From: Solanum dulcamara
Lineage: Eukaryota > Streptophyta > Magnoliopsida > Solanales > Solanaceae
Direction of reading: 5' to 3'
Length of the DNA stretch: 64,000 bases
Assembly: GCF_947179165.1 (NCBI RefSeq)
Contig: NC_077238.1
Coordinates: 37,623,793-37,687,792, forward strand
This document shows, piece by piece, positions 1 to 12,476 of this stretch (positions are counted from its first letter, which is position 1; each line of letters opens with the position of its first letter). The position numbers were made by a program, and so were the translations under genes. The notes under the pieces were generated by a model that saw nothing but the letters and a program-made list of their open reading frames with translations, did not search any database and was not told the DNA's origin.

Positions 1-1468
1 TAGTGATTGACTTAGACTTGCACTAGTTTGGTGTCGCTGAGCCTTGAACTTTTTTGAAGTAGTTTCGGAAGGTTAGCTACCTATAGACTGATATAAAAGA
101 CTTGAGTTTGATAGTCTGAGCTTTAGCTAGGCGGTAAAATAGCTTGTGACCTAACCTCCAAAATGCCCTATTCTTTTATCAGTCCTGTATCGCTTGGTTC
201 ATGATTCTTGGGAGTCTTCTCGATAATTTGGGTTATATTTGGTTTGGGTTGGAGTGGTGTATTGATGATACTCAGTTTGGGGGTACTCCCCATAACACAC
301 GGTTTGTTGCTAATTCTAATTCGATTCAATCCTCTAGCTATAGCTACTATGTTAAAATATGTGGTCCAGCTTACTTGAGTTCGGCTCCTTAGCTATAATT
401 ACCCGGTTGAAGTCTGTTGTATAACTTACTTGTAATCAGGCTACTTAGCTACAGTTACCCGATTGAAGTCTGTGGTCTAGCTCACTTGTGATCAGGCTCC
501 TTACCTACAAATACCCAGTTGAAGTCTGTGGTCTAGCTTACACATGTTCAACCATTGGCTACAGTTATACAGTTGAAGTTCATGGTCCAGGTTACACATG
601 GTTCAATTCCTGATTCCTTGATAAATCTTCCATTTAATGAAATTATCTACTCTCAGCTTTGGGTTAAGGTATAAGAGTTTGGGGATGGTTCGGTTCAAGT
701 CTGGGAAATGGTGATATTATAGGAATTATTTTGGCTCCGTTCATTTTACTTCAGCTTTTCTTTGTTCCTGTTCGGGCTTGTGGGGGTCTGTTCAGGTTGT
801 TACCTTATACTTGTGAACGAGCGTACCCATCGGGTTTATGGGAGCCCGACGGATTTACTTAGATTCTTTCTCTTTGCTTGTTAAGTATGCTCGTGTACAT
901 ATCCACACTTATTTCTCGCCCTATCTTTGGTTGTGGTCATTTACTCTCACTTCAGGTTACTTTTACTTATCTTGCTCAGTTGGCTTATGATGCCTACTGG
1001 GTACCTATTTTTTAGTACTTATACTACACTCTGCATCTGTTTTTTGTGATGCAGGTCCAAGTACTAGCTACCGGCGTTGATTCGATCCAGCTACGGTTGT
1101 GGTTGGAGGCGAGGGTGAGCACATTGCATCCTAGATTTATCCGTCTCCCTCTGTATATACATTTTTCCTGTCTTTTTCTTTTTGAGACATCTTTGTTTCT
1201 GTGGTTCACTTTTGAGACTTGTACTCTTTTTACTAGTAGCTCTGTATATATATGACTTTTAGGTTCTTGGAGGAATCTTCTTGGTTTGTATATATTTAGT
1301 TGCTTCCGCCCGTTCATGTATGCTTTTTTTATTTCTTTACTATTTTAGAATAAACTGTTGATCTTCTACCCTGACATCCTATTACTTGCAGTTCTGGGAT
1401 ATGGGCCGGCTTGTCTAGTGGTGGGTCATAGAAGGCGCCATCATGACCTGAGAAATCGGGTCGTGACA
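1..1468 (+). mobile_element. 3' part of a gypsy-type LTR, running in from the left edge
   Basis: No coding region is visible. The right end reads GGGTCGTGACA (ending at 1468), the usual 3' terminus of Solanaceae gypsy LTRs. Directly beyond it the sequence becomes a minus-strand MULE transposase reading frame, so this end marks an insertion point. The 5' start of the LTR lies outside the window, so its length and target duplication cannot be given. It contains a tandem repeat at 361-580. Family assignment is by terminus type only. Confidence 0.6.
361..580 (+). repeat. Tandem repeat, about 56-bp period, four copies, inside the LTR
   Basis: Four successive units start at about 361, 416, 472 and 528. 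Each begins with a variant of GTGGTCTAGCTTAC and ends with a variant of CAGTTGAAGTCT. Units 1-3 are close to one another and unit 4 is more diverged. The array lies in the LTR and no function is evident. Confidence 0.8.
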
Positions 1469-2032
1469 CCATCACAGCCTTCAAAGTCAACTTGTCCACA
1501 TATAATTGATCAACCATTACTTATTTATGATTGTTGTCAGTAATGATCAAATCATTGCATCCATCAAACACACTAATTGGGTTATTGCCAAATGATTCAA
1601 CCAAAGCTAATGCATCACTTGTATCTGATAACCCACGATTATATTCAAGCTGCATCACATCCCCTTCAATCGACGTCTCCCCAGTTTTGGAGTATACTAT
1701 ATCACTATCGAAAGTACTTACACACAAGGGATACATTCCAAATTCAGGGTTCAACTTTGTTAACTAAACATATACCCCTACACACATGTCATTGCGTATT
1801 TCCATTGGCATATCATCACCTTTAACGGTGTATTTGATTTTCATAACCGTATTAGTCAGATCATAATTCAAATCACTAGAAATTAGGTTAATTAAATTAT
1901 AATACAAAGAATATTCCTTCATTAAGACTCCATCGATTTCTTCATTAAGACTCCATCGATACTATATTCAATGTAGTAATTTTCTTCATTTCACTTTTCG
2001 GAATGCCTTATAAATACAATTATGCTTTCCAT
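1469..2032 (-). pseudogene. MULE (MuDR-type) transposase, N-terminal fragment
   Basis: The minus strand from 2032 leftwards reads as the N-terminal part of plant Mutator-like transposases. It starts MESIIVFIRHSEK, passes through a block with the family pattern MKIKYTV...MEIRNDM and YPLCVSTFD, and reaches VDKLTLKAVM near 1470. That last motif corresponds to the family's conserved F/YxDKxxLxxVM segment ahead of the zinc-finger domain. The reading frame is broken by a stop after HSEK, by a 23-bp duplication at 1918-1960 that shifts frame, and by a stop before the LTKLNPEFG segment. The fragment is then cut by the LTR ending at 1468. The catalytic domain is not in the window. Identification rests on motif resemblance to known Solanaceae MULE proteins. 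Confidence 0.7.
1918..1960. repeat. Direct duplication (20 bp repeated at 23-bp spacing) in the MULE fragment
   Basis: The 20-mer TTCATTAAGACTCCATCGAT occurs at 1918-1937 and again at 1941-1960. It is a local duplication within the transposase reading frame and helps disrupt it. Confidence 0.9.
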
Positions 2033-2839
2033 AGTTTTCACCTGTTCAAAAATGAAATAGAATATATATTTTTATAAATTTAGTGAACTAATCAAATACA
2101 ATTACAATAAAAGGTACTAAATACAATAATGTGTTAATACCTATAAAAAGTTAGGGACTACCACATTACTGGACAACCTTCAAGCAGATTGAAGAAAAAA
2201 AATGGAGAAGAAAGGAGAAGAACATTTGTGTCCCACTTTTTTCGCTATTCTGATTTAATTTCAATGGGATGTGCATATATTTCTATAATAGTAGTTGTTA
2301 TTAAAAATGGGATGTTGGGAGAGTTAGAAACATAATTATTAGAAAATCAGTTTTTATAACTTATATTACCTTATTTATTGCACAATATATTAATACTGTA
2401 TGTCTATATAAATTAACCAATATATATATATATATATCCAATAACCCCTTAAGTGTAGTTATTTATGTAAGGTTCTCAATTTTTAAAGTAGGAAACTTTT
2501 ACTTTGAACATTCAACATTTTGGGCTTTCTTTGGGTTTCATGTTGTCCCATCTTCTTCTTTTTTTCCTTGAATTTTGACACCTCTTCCGTTTTGAATATT
2601 TTTTTAATTTTTGATTAAAGCTCGTCAATTTTAATTGAGGTATGGTAATATGGATGCTATCAGAAACTTCCCAGGAAAAGTAAAATTATATTTTTTTCAG
2701 TATGATTATTGCGTATATTCAATTTTAAATTTTTATAGTTAACGCACACATGCATATTTTACTATTCAGTTGACTTTCTTTAAGTCTATATTCAGAGTTA
2801 TTCATTCAGCTCAGTATGTTCAGTTTTTAGCCTATTGTC
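2033..2839. other. AT-rich intergenic sequence, no gene seen
   Basis: This stretch lies upstream of the MULE start. It is AT-rich, includes a short (TA)n run near 2420-2438, and shows no open frame or recognisable domain. It may be the 5' flank or terminal inverted repeat region of the MULE, but no inverted repeat could be paired because the other end is absent. Confidence 0.5.
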
Positions 2840-4897
2840 TATAACACCTCAGAATTCCCTAAGTACAAATAAGTTGGACATTGTAGAAAAATCTAAAGTA
2901 TACAATTGTTGGTGGGTTTTAAGGGTTGTAAAGAGAATCACGGCTCATAAATACCATACGTAGATGAAACTTCAAAAATTAAAAATCCGTTCTAAGTTTT
3001 ACGACCCAAAAATTATGAAGCAAACTTTTTTCTATGGATCAAAGTTTGAGTTCATAAATTATATTTAGAAACTTGGAAAATGTGGCTTAAATAGGACGAG
3101 AGGAATTATGTATCGTGTATAATTTAACGGATTTTAGATATTCTCTTAAACCAAAGTCCTAAACTTCAGTATTCAGACATATTCCTGAGTTATACGAACA
3201 TTTAGTCGGAGTTGGACCTACAGTTCATAGAAAGTGCCTCGTAGATCAACTTTTGGATATTTAACATTTCAGTAAAATCAATCTACAGACATGCAGTTTG
3301 GGTACGTAGTATGAAACTCCAAAAAGTTAGGATTTCCATCTAACTTCTACGGATAGTGTTGTACGTTCCGTAGATGCCAACTGTAGATGCCCTCCGATGG
3401 TTTTTAATCAAGGGTCTTTTAGTACTTTCTCTTTCTTTTGATCCTTATACTTAATCAGTTTGAGCCATTCTAAGTGAGATTAAGTAATTCCTATTAACCG
3501 TAACCCCTCATTCTCTCATAAGTCACCCAATTTAGATTTTGTCTCTCTTAAATATCCTTTAAAGGAAAAAACTAGGGTTCCAAGCTTGAAGTCTCAAATC
3601 AAGGAATTCAAGCTTAGATTCTACTCGAGGTATGTGTGATTTCATCAATAGATATTTATTCACCCATTGAGTCCCAATAAAATACAATTTTTCAAGTTCT
3701 ATGATTCTCTAAACTTAGGGCTTCTGGGATATTGCGTGGGTTCTAATTGATATTCAGTTCTTCTTCAAGTATGACCTTTAATTGCATGATTTCAATTATA
3801 ATTCCTTATTTTTAATGGTATTTTCAAGAACCAATAGCATGCAAATATTTTAATTGGTTATAATTATGTTATTTCATATGTATGTCGCATATTATCATGA
3901 TTCTGATGCTTTCAAATAAAGTATCTTTCAGTTATTATCAGTTTTAAGTCATGATGTAGGAGATACTCAGTATATTATCAGTTTATCAAAATAAAAATAT
4001 TATCAGATTATTAATGTATTAGTTGTATGCATATTTTCTATTAGATTAATACTTTCCACCGAGCGAACTTAGAGATGAAGGATTCTGATTAGCATTCGTG
4101 GTCTTTTCCTAACAATCCCTAATTTTAAGAATTATGTGCCACCATAGGCTTTCTCTCAAATAGACATAGCTTAGTAGATCCATGCTAGCTCAGATTTAGC
4201 CTTTATACCTTTTCAAGTATATTTAGCCCCTTTCTGTGGGGGTAATATACAGATTCTATGTTGTAACTCACATGATTATATGTCGGCTTTAGTATCTCCC
4301 ACAGTTAGTTTTCAGATAGACCATGTTTTACAATTTCAGTTTAGAATATCTAAGTTTCATGTTATGCTACTTGGTCATTACATCATCATATTTTATAGAT
4401 TTATTATGTTTCTTTATCAACTTTATTATGTATATTTTGTATACTCAGTACATTCAAAGTATTGACTGTATAGTTTTGACCTATATTGTTTAATAATATA
4501 GGTTGTAACGCTCTATATCCCGCTTGCAATTATTATAGATCTAGTATGATCAATAGTCAGTTAGTGAGTCTTTATGTTCTTAGGACGATTCTATCTTTTG
4601 ACTTCAGTATTTCTATTTCAGTTTCAAATTATGGAGTTAGCTAAGGGTTTGTCCTAGCAACTCATATGTTTGTAGAGGCTTTTCACACAGATAGTTAGAC
4701 TCAGCTTGTGTTGCTCTTTTAGATACTAGTCTATCTTAGTATATGGGCTCTTGAGGATATTTCAGTTTTAACCTTCGCATTTATGTTCATTTCTTATTTA
4801 TTGTTGATCTTAGTATCATGCCATTTTATGATGTGAGCTTGGGTTCACCTGTGGCTCTAAGATTCGTATTGTAACTATGGGGTAGTGGGTCGTGACA
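2840..4897 (+). mobile_element. Solo LTR of a gypsy-type element
   Basis: The segment starts TATAACACCTCAGAATTCCC, a form of TGTAACACCTC with TG decayed to TA. It ends GTGGGTCGTGACA. The flanks are TTGTC (2835-2839) and TTGTT (4898-4902), a 5-bp target duplication with one mismatch. Length is about 2.06 kb, with no internal coding sequence, primer-binding site or second LTR nearby. It is therefore a solo LTR left by LTR-LTR recombination. Short palindromic motifs built on TACG/CGTA lie at about 2930-3400. Confidence 0.75.
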
Positions 4898-5363
4898 TTG
4901 TTACAGTCAGCTATTTTATATGCCATACATTCCATGTAAGTGCTGCATTATTTTATGATGCAAATTCAAGAACTGATAATAGTAGATGCATCATATCTAT
5001 AGATATATATTATTTATAGATTTTTAGATCTTTAAAGAAAGTATTTGAGTTTTTTTCTAGAGTTCTTGCATGCTGATCTTTTAAAAGTTTTAGTATATGT
5101 GTTATAGCCTTCAGTATAGTAGTAAGGCAGACCAAAATTTTACTTGGGATCAACAATCATTTTGAGTGTTAGCCATGCCTAGGGTGTAGGCTTAGGCGTG
5201 TGATAAATGATCAATTATGTCTAATTTATCAGGGTGTAGGTGATCGTATGTAAGATAATACATAAATTGAAAAGTCGGGGTCGAACAACAAAGATTGAAA
5301 GATGGGATAACCTTCAATTGATTTTGCAACTCAAAAGAAACTAGCAAATTGAATTCTTGACAT

Positions 5364-5421
<58 letters not shown>

Positions 5422-5974
5422 GGGGTCTGGAAACAACTCAAATTTTCCAATATCAAGTACCAAAATGGGAAATCAACGCAAGTATGATTTACCAAGTTTG
5501 GAAAACACTAGGGGTGTGTGCATTGCGATTGGGGTTTCAACTCAAATAGGCAAAGATTAATTCCAACCAAATTGATTGATACATGGATAACATTTGGTTT
5601 GGGTCACATCTGACATTCTCTCAAATTATCAAATGTATGTCCCTTGGATTCTCTCAAACTCCAAGACATTTACTAATAAAACACCAAACATTGTTTGAGT
5701 AAATAGACTATCTCTAGCTCATATTATTAATTGGGAAATTACACGAATTATCCTATCTCTATCTTAAATCCATACAATAATTTTACCAATTCATCACAAT
5801 TGAGTCTTACCCAACTCCATTGTGCTTTCGCAAGCCAAAACGGTGTTAGAGAGTTCATCAATATTTACAACCACTCATTTTAGGCTGAAACTTCAAGACA
5901 ACAATAGATTCATGCCATACAATTGATTTTAAAACCGATTAATCAATATCCATTTAGGGTTTTCCTCCTCCATC
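4898..5974. other. Old repeat-derived sequence, no gene seen
   Basis: No coding signal was found. The first 100-200 bases appear to continue the sequence left of the solo LTR (2750-2839), so they belong to the host repeat into which it inserted. The rest is AT-rich with one (TA)n microsatellite. Origin of 5420-5974 was not recognised. Confidence 0.45.
5366..5416. repeat. (AT)n microsatellite
   Basis: Uninterrupted AT dinucleotides over about 51 bases. The 67-residue open frame across it is an artefact of the repeat. Confidence 0.95.
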
Positions 5975-8716
5975 TATTACGATCCAATTTCTCAAGTCAT
6001 TATTTCACTTACTATCGACGCACCAATAGGTAAGCCTATGCCAATAGTCTAAAACCATAAGCAACATACCATTAAGAACGGAAGGAAAGAAATGAATAAA
6101 AATAATATTAATAACAAGAAAAGAAGAATGAGAACAATACAACAAGATAACCCCGAGACTTGGTATTAGTCAGTAGTCGAGCTACTAAACAAAATAAGTA
6201 AGTACAAGGTTTATATGGATACAATAATAATGCAACTATCTCTGAATACAAAATAAAGACTAGTCCAAGCAAAAACAGTGGGAGATAGGAAACTCTGAAT
6301 TCCAAGAGCTCACCCAAATCTCCAAAATCTAAAATGTACTCCGCACGATACCCAAATCAGTAAAGAAAACCCGTACAATGATCTGTATGGTTTAAAAATT
6401 TAGTATGTGTACCAACAAGTGGCACTCTGTAAGAATCAGTTGGCTGAGCTCCAAAGATAAAGTAAGTATATTGAACATGTAAGGAATGAGTATATATCAC
6501 AAGTAACTAAATAATAATAATAGGAAGCTCACAATAAGTAACACACTGATATAAATAACGAGACTAACAGAGGAACAAGAAGATGAAACCTTGGACATAC
6601 CTGGAGGCACCAACCCAAAACCTAGACACGATGACACTCTAAGAAGGACAACAACTAAGTGAAAACCTACTAACAAAAGTAAATACAAATATCACATAAA
6701 GGACTAAAGGACCGCATCAACTAAATCTCAGCACAAAAGGTTAGATAAATAAGAACAAGGGCAGTAACTACCTTCAAATAAGAGACTACCTTTTATACCA
6801 CCAGAAGCTTGGAAATACTCAGACTATACCTCCTGGGAACCTGTGTGCCCAGGAGGTTCATTCACAAATAGGTAAACCCACACGCGTCCCATACTACTGA
6901 CATGTACAAACAACTATGCTGAAGATAGGTAATGCATATATAAATGAGAGTTATGCAACAAAAAGCAGTAGTACCATCAGTGCCAAGTGCCTCATATCAA
7001 GATATATACACATACTTCTAGTCTCGGCCAGGAAGTAAGACCCATGTGCCTCTCTGGGATCGCCATGGTGGGCTCATGAGCGTCCCTTTATAACTTCCAA
7101 GTCTCGATCTAGGTCTCATATCAATATATATATCTGATCATCTAGAAAACCCTCCATCATGGTGATCGGAGATAAATAGTCAAATCAATATAGAAAGGGT
7201 CGGGAACTCTCTCCGATCGAACTAATATAAGAAAATGAGCACATCCTCTATTCTCCAGTCCACTTTAAATAGTAGTAATAAAGGTAGTGCGACCCCCAGT
7301 TAGTAAATTGGTATATAATAGTGTGGGTTACAACCAAGCTTTCTCAAATCAATGCCAAAAACCAATGCATGGATCGGGGTTGACTACATCTAAGAGAAAG
7401 CAAGGGTGCAATGTAATGCATGCCATCACAAGCACCTAAAAAACATGCACAATCACATAAAATAATGAGGCCGCAAGCACCTTACCCTCTAGAGAATAGA
7501 AATAGGACTAGCACATACAACCAACCTCTAACCAAGGTCTAGGGCTCAAATCTACTCCTCTAACTCAACAAAAAGCCCTAAAGGGGATCCCAACCCTAAC
7601 TGGGTAACAAGGAGGGGGATATATGAAAGCAAGTGCTCAGCTAGTAAATCAGTACCTTTATATCCAACGAAGTACAACCCCAAGAGTACAAACACAACTA
7701 GCCTCGCCAAAGGGTAAAAAGGAAAGCATAAAGTATTCTAACTCTAAATCCAGAAATAGGGACCAAAAGTAATTTACAAGCCTAACCAGGTGAAAACCAC
7801 TACACCAACGCTCTTAAATAGGTGCTACAATAGTGAAGGACACTAAGCCTCAGAAATTCTCACTAACGGCGGCTAAACCAACTAAGGGTCAACTAAAATA
7901 CAATTCTAAGGCACAATTCCGCCAACCACCATAAACATCGGAAAAGACACCTAAAATAGGCTAATCAAGGCCAAACTAAGGCATAATCAGTAATCTACTA
8001 AATACACAGAGGGTTTCATAAAGTCAACATAGCTTAAGGCTTATATTTGGACAAGGAAACAAGAAACTAGGAATTAAGCCTAACCCATCCCATACAATCC
8101 CAACCATAAGTAATTTATACTAAAAAATACCACATGAAGACCAATCAAAGGAATAAAGACCATAGCCGACCTCGAAGACAAACACACAAACTCCAAAGCC
8201 ACTTCTAATTAGCTTTCCTCATAAAAATCTCATCCAAATGCCTCCTGACTATCACAATATCAATCATCTTATCAATACAGACATTTTAACACTAAAATCT
8301 CATTGTTTGGAGATACACCAAAATTGGATTGTGGAACCCGCAATGGGAATCTCAAAATCAAATCTATAAAAAGGTTCTATATGCATTATTGAGCTTGTAC
8401 CCTAAAATGAAGAATAAATTGATGCTCAAAATGAGTGAAATCATCCCAACAATTTAAATAACTATTAAAGCTTTAAAACTATGCTAGACAACCTCTTTAG
8501 GGTGCAAATTATTTTAAACCATCAGCTTGCACACATCCCCAAATATACCAACACGTACCCAGGATTCGCACAAGCCCACCACACTTAAAATTGTCAAAAG
8601 GCATAGCTCTCTACCTCCCAAATTCGAAAAAGAAAAAAGGGGTTCGGGCTAGCTTGCGTCTAGTCATAACTTAAAAGAACAGACACACAATGCATCATGA
8701 TCGCGGGGGGATTGGG

Positions 8717-8728
8717 TCGCAATTGCGA
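8717..8728. repeat. Perfect 12-nt palindrome in LTR of element 1
   Basis: TCGCAATTGCGA is its own reverse complement and sits inside a longer imperfect inverted repeat, GGGTCGCAATTGCGAGACCC. Several related TCGCGATCG-like motifs surround it (8695-8765) and continue after the nested insertion (13300-13440). Confidence 0.85.
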
Positions 8729-8859
8729 GACCCAGGTTAAATGGCCATCGCGATTGTGGTGGTAAAACCTATAAAACCCCCATAATTTAGAAAGTCAAAA
8801 AAAAAATTAAAAATTGAAATTATTGAAACCTGTAAGCTTTGACACCAGGTGATAACCAT

Positions 8860-9310
8860 AGAAGGCCATTATGGGCCGTGGTAGGCACCACAAGCCATGA
8901 TGATAACCCTGAGGCTTAATCCTGTAGGGTGAGGTCCATGACAGGGTACCATGGACCATGGTGAGTACCATGGGCATGAAGCCCTTTGTGGTGAACCCTC
9001 TCTTGAGACCTCAGAAAAAGATCCCAAGGCTAGGACCAGCCTCACCACTATGGGCCGTGTAGATCCTTATGGACCGTGGTAGTTTCCATAGTGGTCACTG
9101 TTGTAGACCACCCTGCAGGCCCTGTACCACGCCTATGTTTCACGGATTGTAATGTACTCTACGGACCGTGAAGGGTTCCATGGAAGAAATTTTGAAACTC
9201 TTCTCTGCAACTAGTAAAATATAAGTTTATGTCAATCATCAAAGACACCACCACGGGCCGTGATTATCATCACGGACCATGATGGGTACTCCATGGTAAG
9301 TTCCAGTTCC
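8860..9310. repeat. Cluster of CACGG(N)CCGTG-type palindromic motifs
   Basis: Variants such as TATGGGCCGTGG, ATGGACCGTGGT, CACGGGCCGTG and CACGGACCATG recur through this block at irregular spacing. The block starts about 90 bases after the 5' end of the LTR. No coding frame crosses it. Confidence 0.7.
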
Positions 9311-10175
9311 AGTTAAAAGAGGGGCAATCCGATTATTTTCCTATTCTTTCACTATTGTATGTGGACGTTTTTAAGACTAGATTCATTATAAAATTGTCCC
9401 AAATACTCCTAAACCTATTGTTTTCTCTCATTATTTCTCAATCAACTTTAAGATTTCTCTCAAGGTTCATTCAAGGTTTCATCTTCTTCATCAAGTTTGG
9501 CTGGGTTTGTTCAAGAAAAAGTCTCCTTTTCCAAGTCTAATCTCAAATTCATTCAAGGTATGTAGGAATTGATCAATGGCCCTTTTCACCCGGGGAGTCC
9601 CAAGGTTTTCATTCAAAATCTCATGAATTCCAATTAGGTTTGTTATCCTAATTTGACGAATTGCATTGGGCTATTTAAATTATGTTTTTAATCATTATAA
9701 ATAATTATTATAAGTATGTTCCTACATGAATTACATAATTTCATGTATGAATTATGATTTCTCATGCATGAGGCCATTTTTCATTATGATATTATGAAGT
9801 ATCATTATGAATTCAATGATTTTAAGGTATTATCATGGTTTTCATTCAATTGACTAGGTATATGAGTTTTGCTCTAAATTCAAATGTTAATTATGATCAT
9901 AAATTATCATTATGTTCAAGTTATGAATTACATGCAAATTATGGAAAGGTGACTTAGGGTCCTATGTGGTGACCAAGGAACCGAATATTATGAATTATGA
10001 AATTATGATTTGTAATGATGGACGACCAATACCCACATTGAAATTATTTTTTAAAAATGACCTACTCTATAAATTATGAAGTTTACGAACAAGTTATGAT
10101 ATATGTTAAGTATGATTACTATGATATGTATTCCATGGGATATGACTTAGCACCGAATGGACTTGAGGTGGGTGC

Positions 10176-12476
10176 TGTCACGACCCAAGCCTAGAGCCTA
10201 ATGAGGAACCCGAAAGTACTTCAAACAAGCATCTTAGCATTCTTTTAGCCTTTCATAGTTAATGACAATAAATAAATAAGCGAAAATCATAATAGTAAAT
10301 CTTTAACTTATATATGTACAACAATACTTCTAACTTTTAGATATAACGGGGCTAAGACAAGTCTCTAGCTCACCCTCAATCATAATAGAAAGAAATGCCA
10401 TAGTAAGAGTCTAAAGATTTCAACATATCATAAGCTATAAATATAAAAGAGTATTGTTTCCAGAAAATAGGAACTCACCAAAAGTAGTCTTCAACCAAAA
10501 TCTCAACTAACCACATGTAGGAGAACGAGGAGGAGCACCGGTCCCTACATGGTGATATCATGTAGGCAAAAGAATATGCATTAGTACATTGAATTTATTA
10601 AGTATGTATGCATGCATGAACATTGAGAAAATATTAAAACATTTATGTAATATAAAATATAATGCAATGCATGCATAATCAATCATATAGATATCCTTTA
10701 AAATATTTATTTTGTGGGAATATGACCATAACCGATATTTAAAACCATGCGAGCTATTAGATGGAATCCAACATAACCCCTACATTGGCTAGGGAGACTA
10801 CTTTCCGGGTAGAACTCCATCAACTTCATTCATTTCTTTAACTTTAACTTTAAGGGATATTTATGGATCCATTAGCTTAAGCCTACAAGGGATCCTATGT
10901 TGGCACATATTTAATGAGACAATGGGTTGCTACTAGGATTTCCTTATTGTATCCCACCTCCATGCCTCATTCGGTGCTAAGTTAATCCCACGAAATATTT
11001 TAATACTTTAAAATAGTCATCATATATAGCTTGAGAATTCAAAACATAACATTTGGTGGAATAGCTCATTATAATCTTTAGTGATTCAAATATGCAAGAA
11101 CTGTCTTTATAGCATAAAAAATCTATCATTCATAGCATTTCATCATTCTTTTGTTTTATAGGACTCCATTTTTATCATAGACATTGCTTTCATAAATATT
11201 TATTTGGAGTCAAAGCTTTCAAGTAAAACTTCATTGAAAATACAGTTAAACTAGTTGGGTTTAAGTCACTTCAATTTTCAAACATGTATGTAAATGAAAT
11301 TATGCATAAATACTTTGAAATCCATTAATTAAAAATCTTACTATAAACAACTCACCATGAATTTCAAGAACCTTTGAAGAGATAAATAGAGAAATTACTT
11401 ATAAACCATCAATTCATACATATAAAATTATTTTGTATCAAAATAGACCAATAATCATTAGCTTAACCATGATTCATGCTATTAAGTAGAAATAAGAATT
11501 TCTCATAAGAAAAGTTTTCTTGAAATCAAGAGATTGACTTGAAAGAGTTTTGAACTACATGGATGGAAGAATCCATGGATAAACACCCACATACCTTAGA
11601 GTAAAGCTTAAATAAAATAAATATAATTTATCATATAATCAAAATACTTTAGGCATGATAGTAGAAGGAACACTCTCATTGAAGCCTTACGTATCTTTTA
11701 TTCGAAGCGTTACTCAAAATAAAATGACTTAATGAACACTCTTGAATTCTAGCCTTTTACCCTCGCCGGAGTATATGAATTACTTGAATAGCATTTATAC
11801 AGTACTAAAAACTAAAACTATATTTTGAGAATGAGTAAAGAAGTGTATAGAAAGAAGAGTTGGTTGAAAAAGCTTGATTTACAAAATAATGAAATAAGGT
11901 GGGTATTTCTAGGTGTGAAGGAGAGACCTAACTATAATTATAATAATTATAAAGAAAAATCTAAAAATTTAATAGAGGATTTTGATGCCATGGGTGATGT
12001 CAAATGGAGGACTATTGATGTCATGGGTGGTGTCAAATGGATCTAGATCTTCTATGGTTGGTGAGATGAATCTTCTTTTTATTAAATACCCATTTTCGGA
12101 ACTATGTTTGAACAAGATAACTTCCTAATTATGATTTGATGTCTCATGTAAATTGTAGCTCTAGAAGTCTTATTTTATGTCGTTCAAGAATCAACTGATT
12201 TTGAGCATCCTACAATGAGATATGATGTTTCTTCTACAATTACTCCATTTTATCATAGCACCAGGTCTTAAAAAGATTAATTTATTTGACCTACTTATTT
12301 TCCAATTATTAAGCTATGGTCTCATCAAAGTTGTAGGTAATGATGTTGGGTTTGTTCAAAAATTTGAATCACATAATTTAGACCATTTTATGAAAAGTTA
12401 TGCCCAACATACAGAAGCAATATCATTTTCATCTAGAATTGGAACACCATATACAACATTTTTAGGGGGTGTTACA
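10176..12476 (-). mobile_element. Solo LTR, minus strand, nested in the solo LTR at 8770
   Basis: On the minus strand it begins TGTAACACCCCC (right end, 12476) and ends GGGTCGTGACA (left end, 10176). Length is 2301 bp. Flanks are GGTGC (10171-10175) and ATTGC (12477-12481), which agree at three of five bases, so the target duplication is eroded or the edges are slightly off. The outer LTR sequence reads on sensibly across the junction. No coding capacity; the 73- and 91-residue frames at 11825 and 12222 are incidental. Confidence 0.7.
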
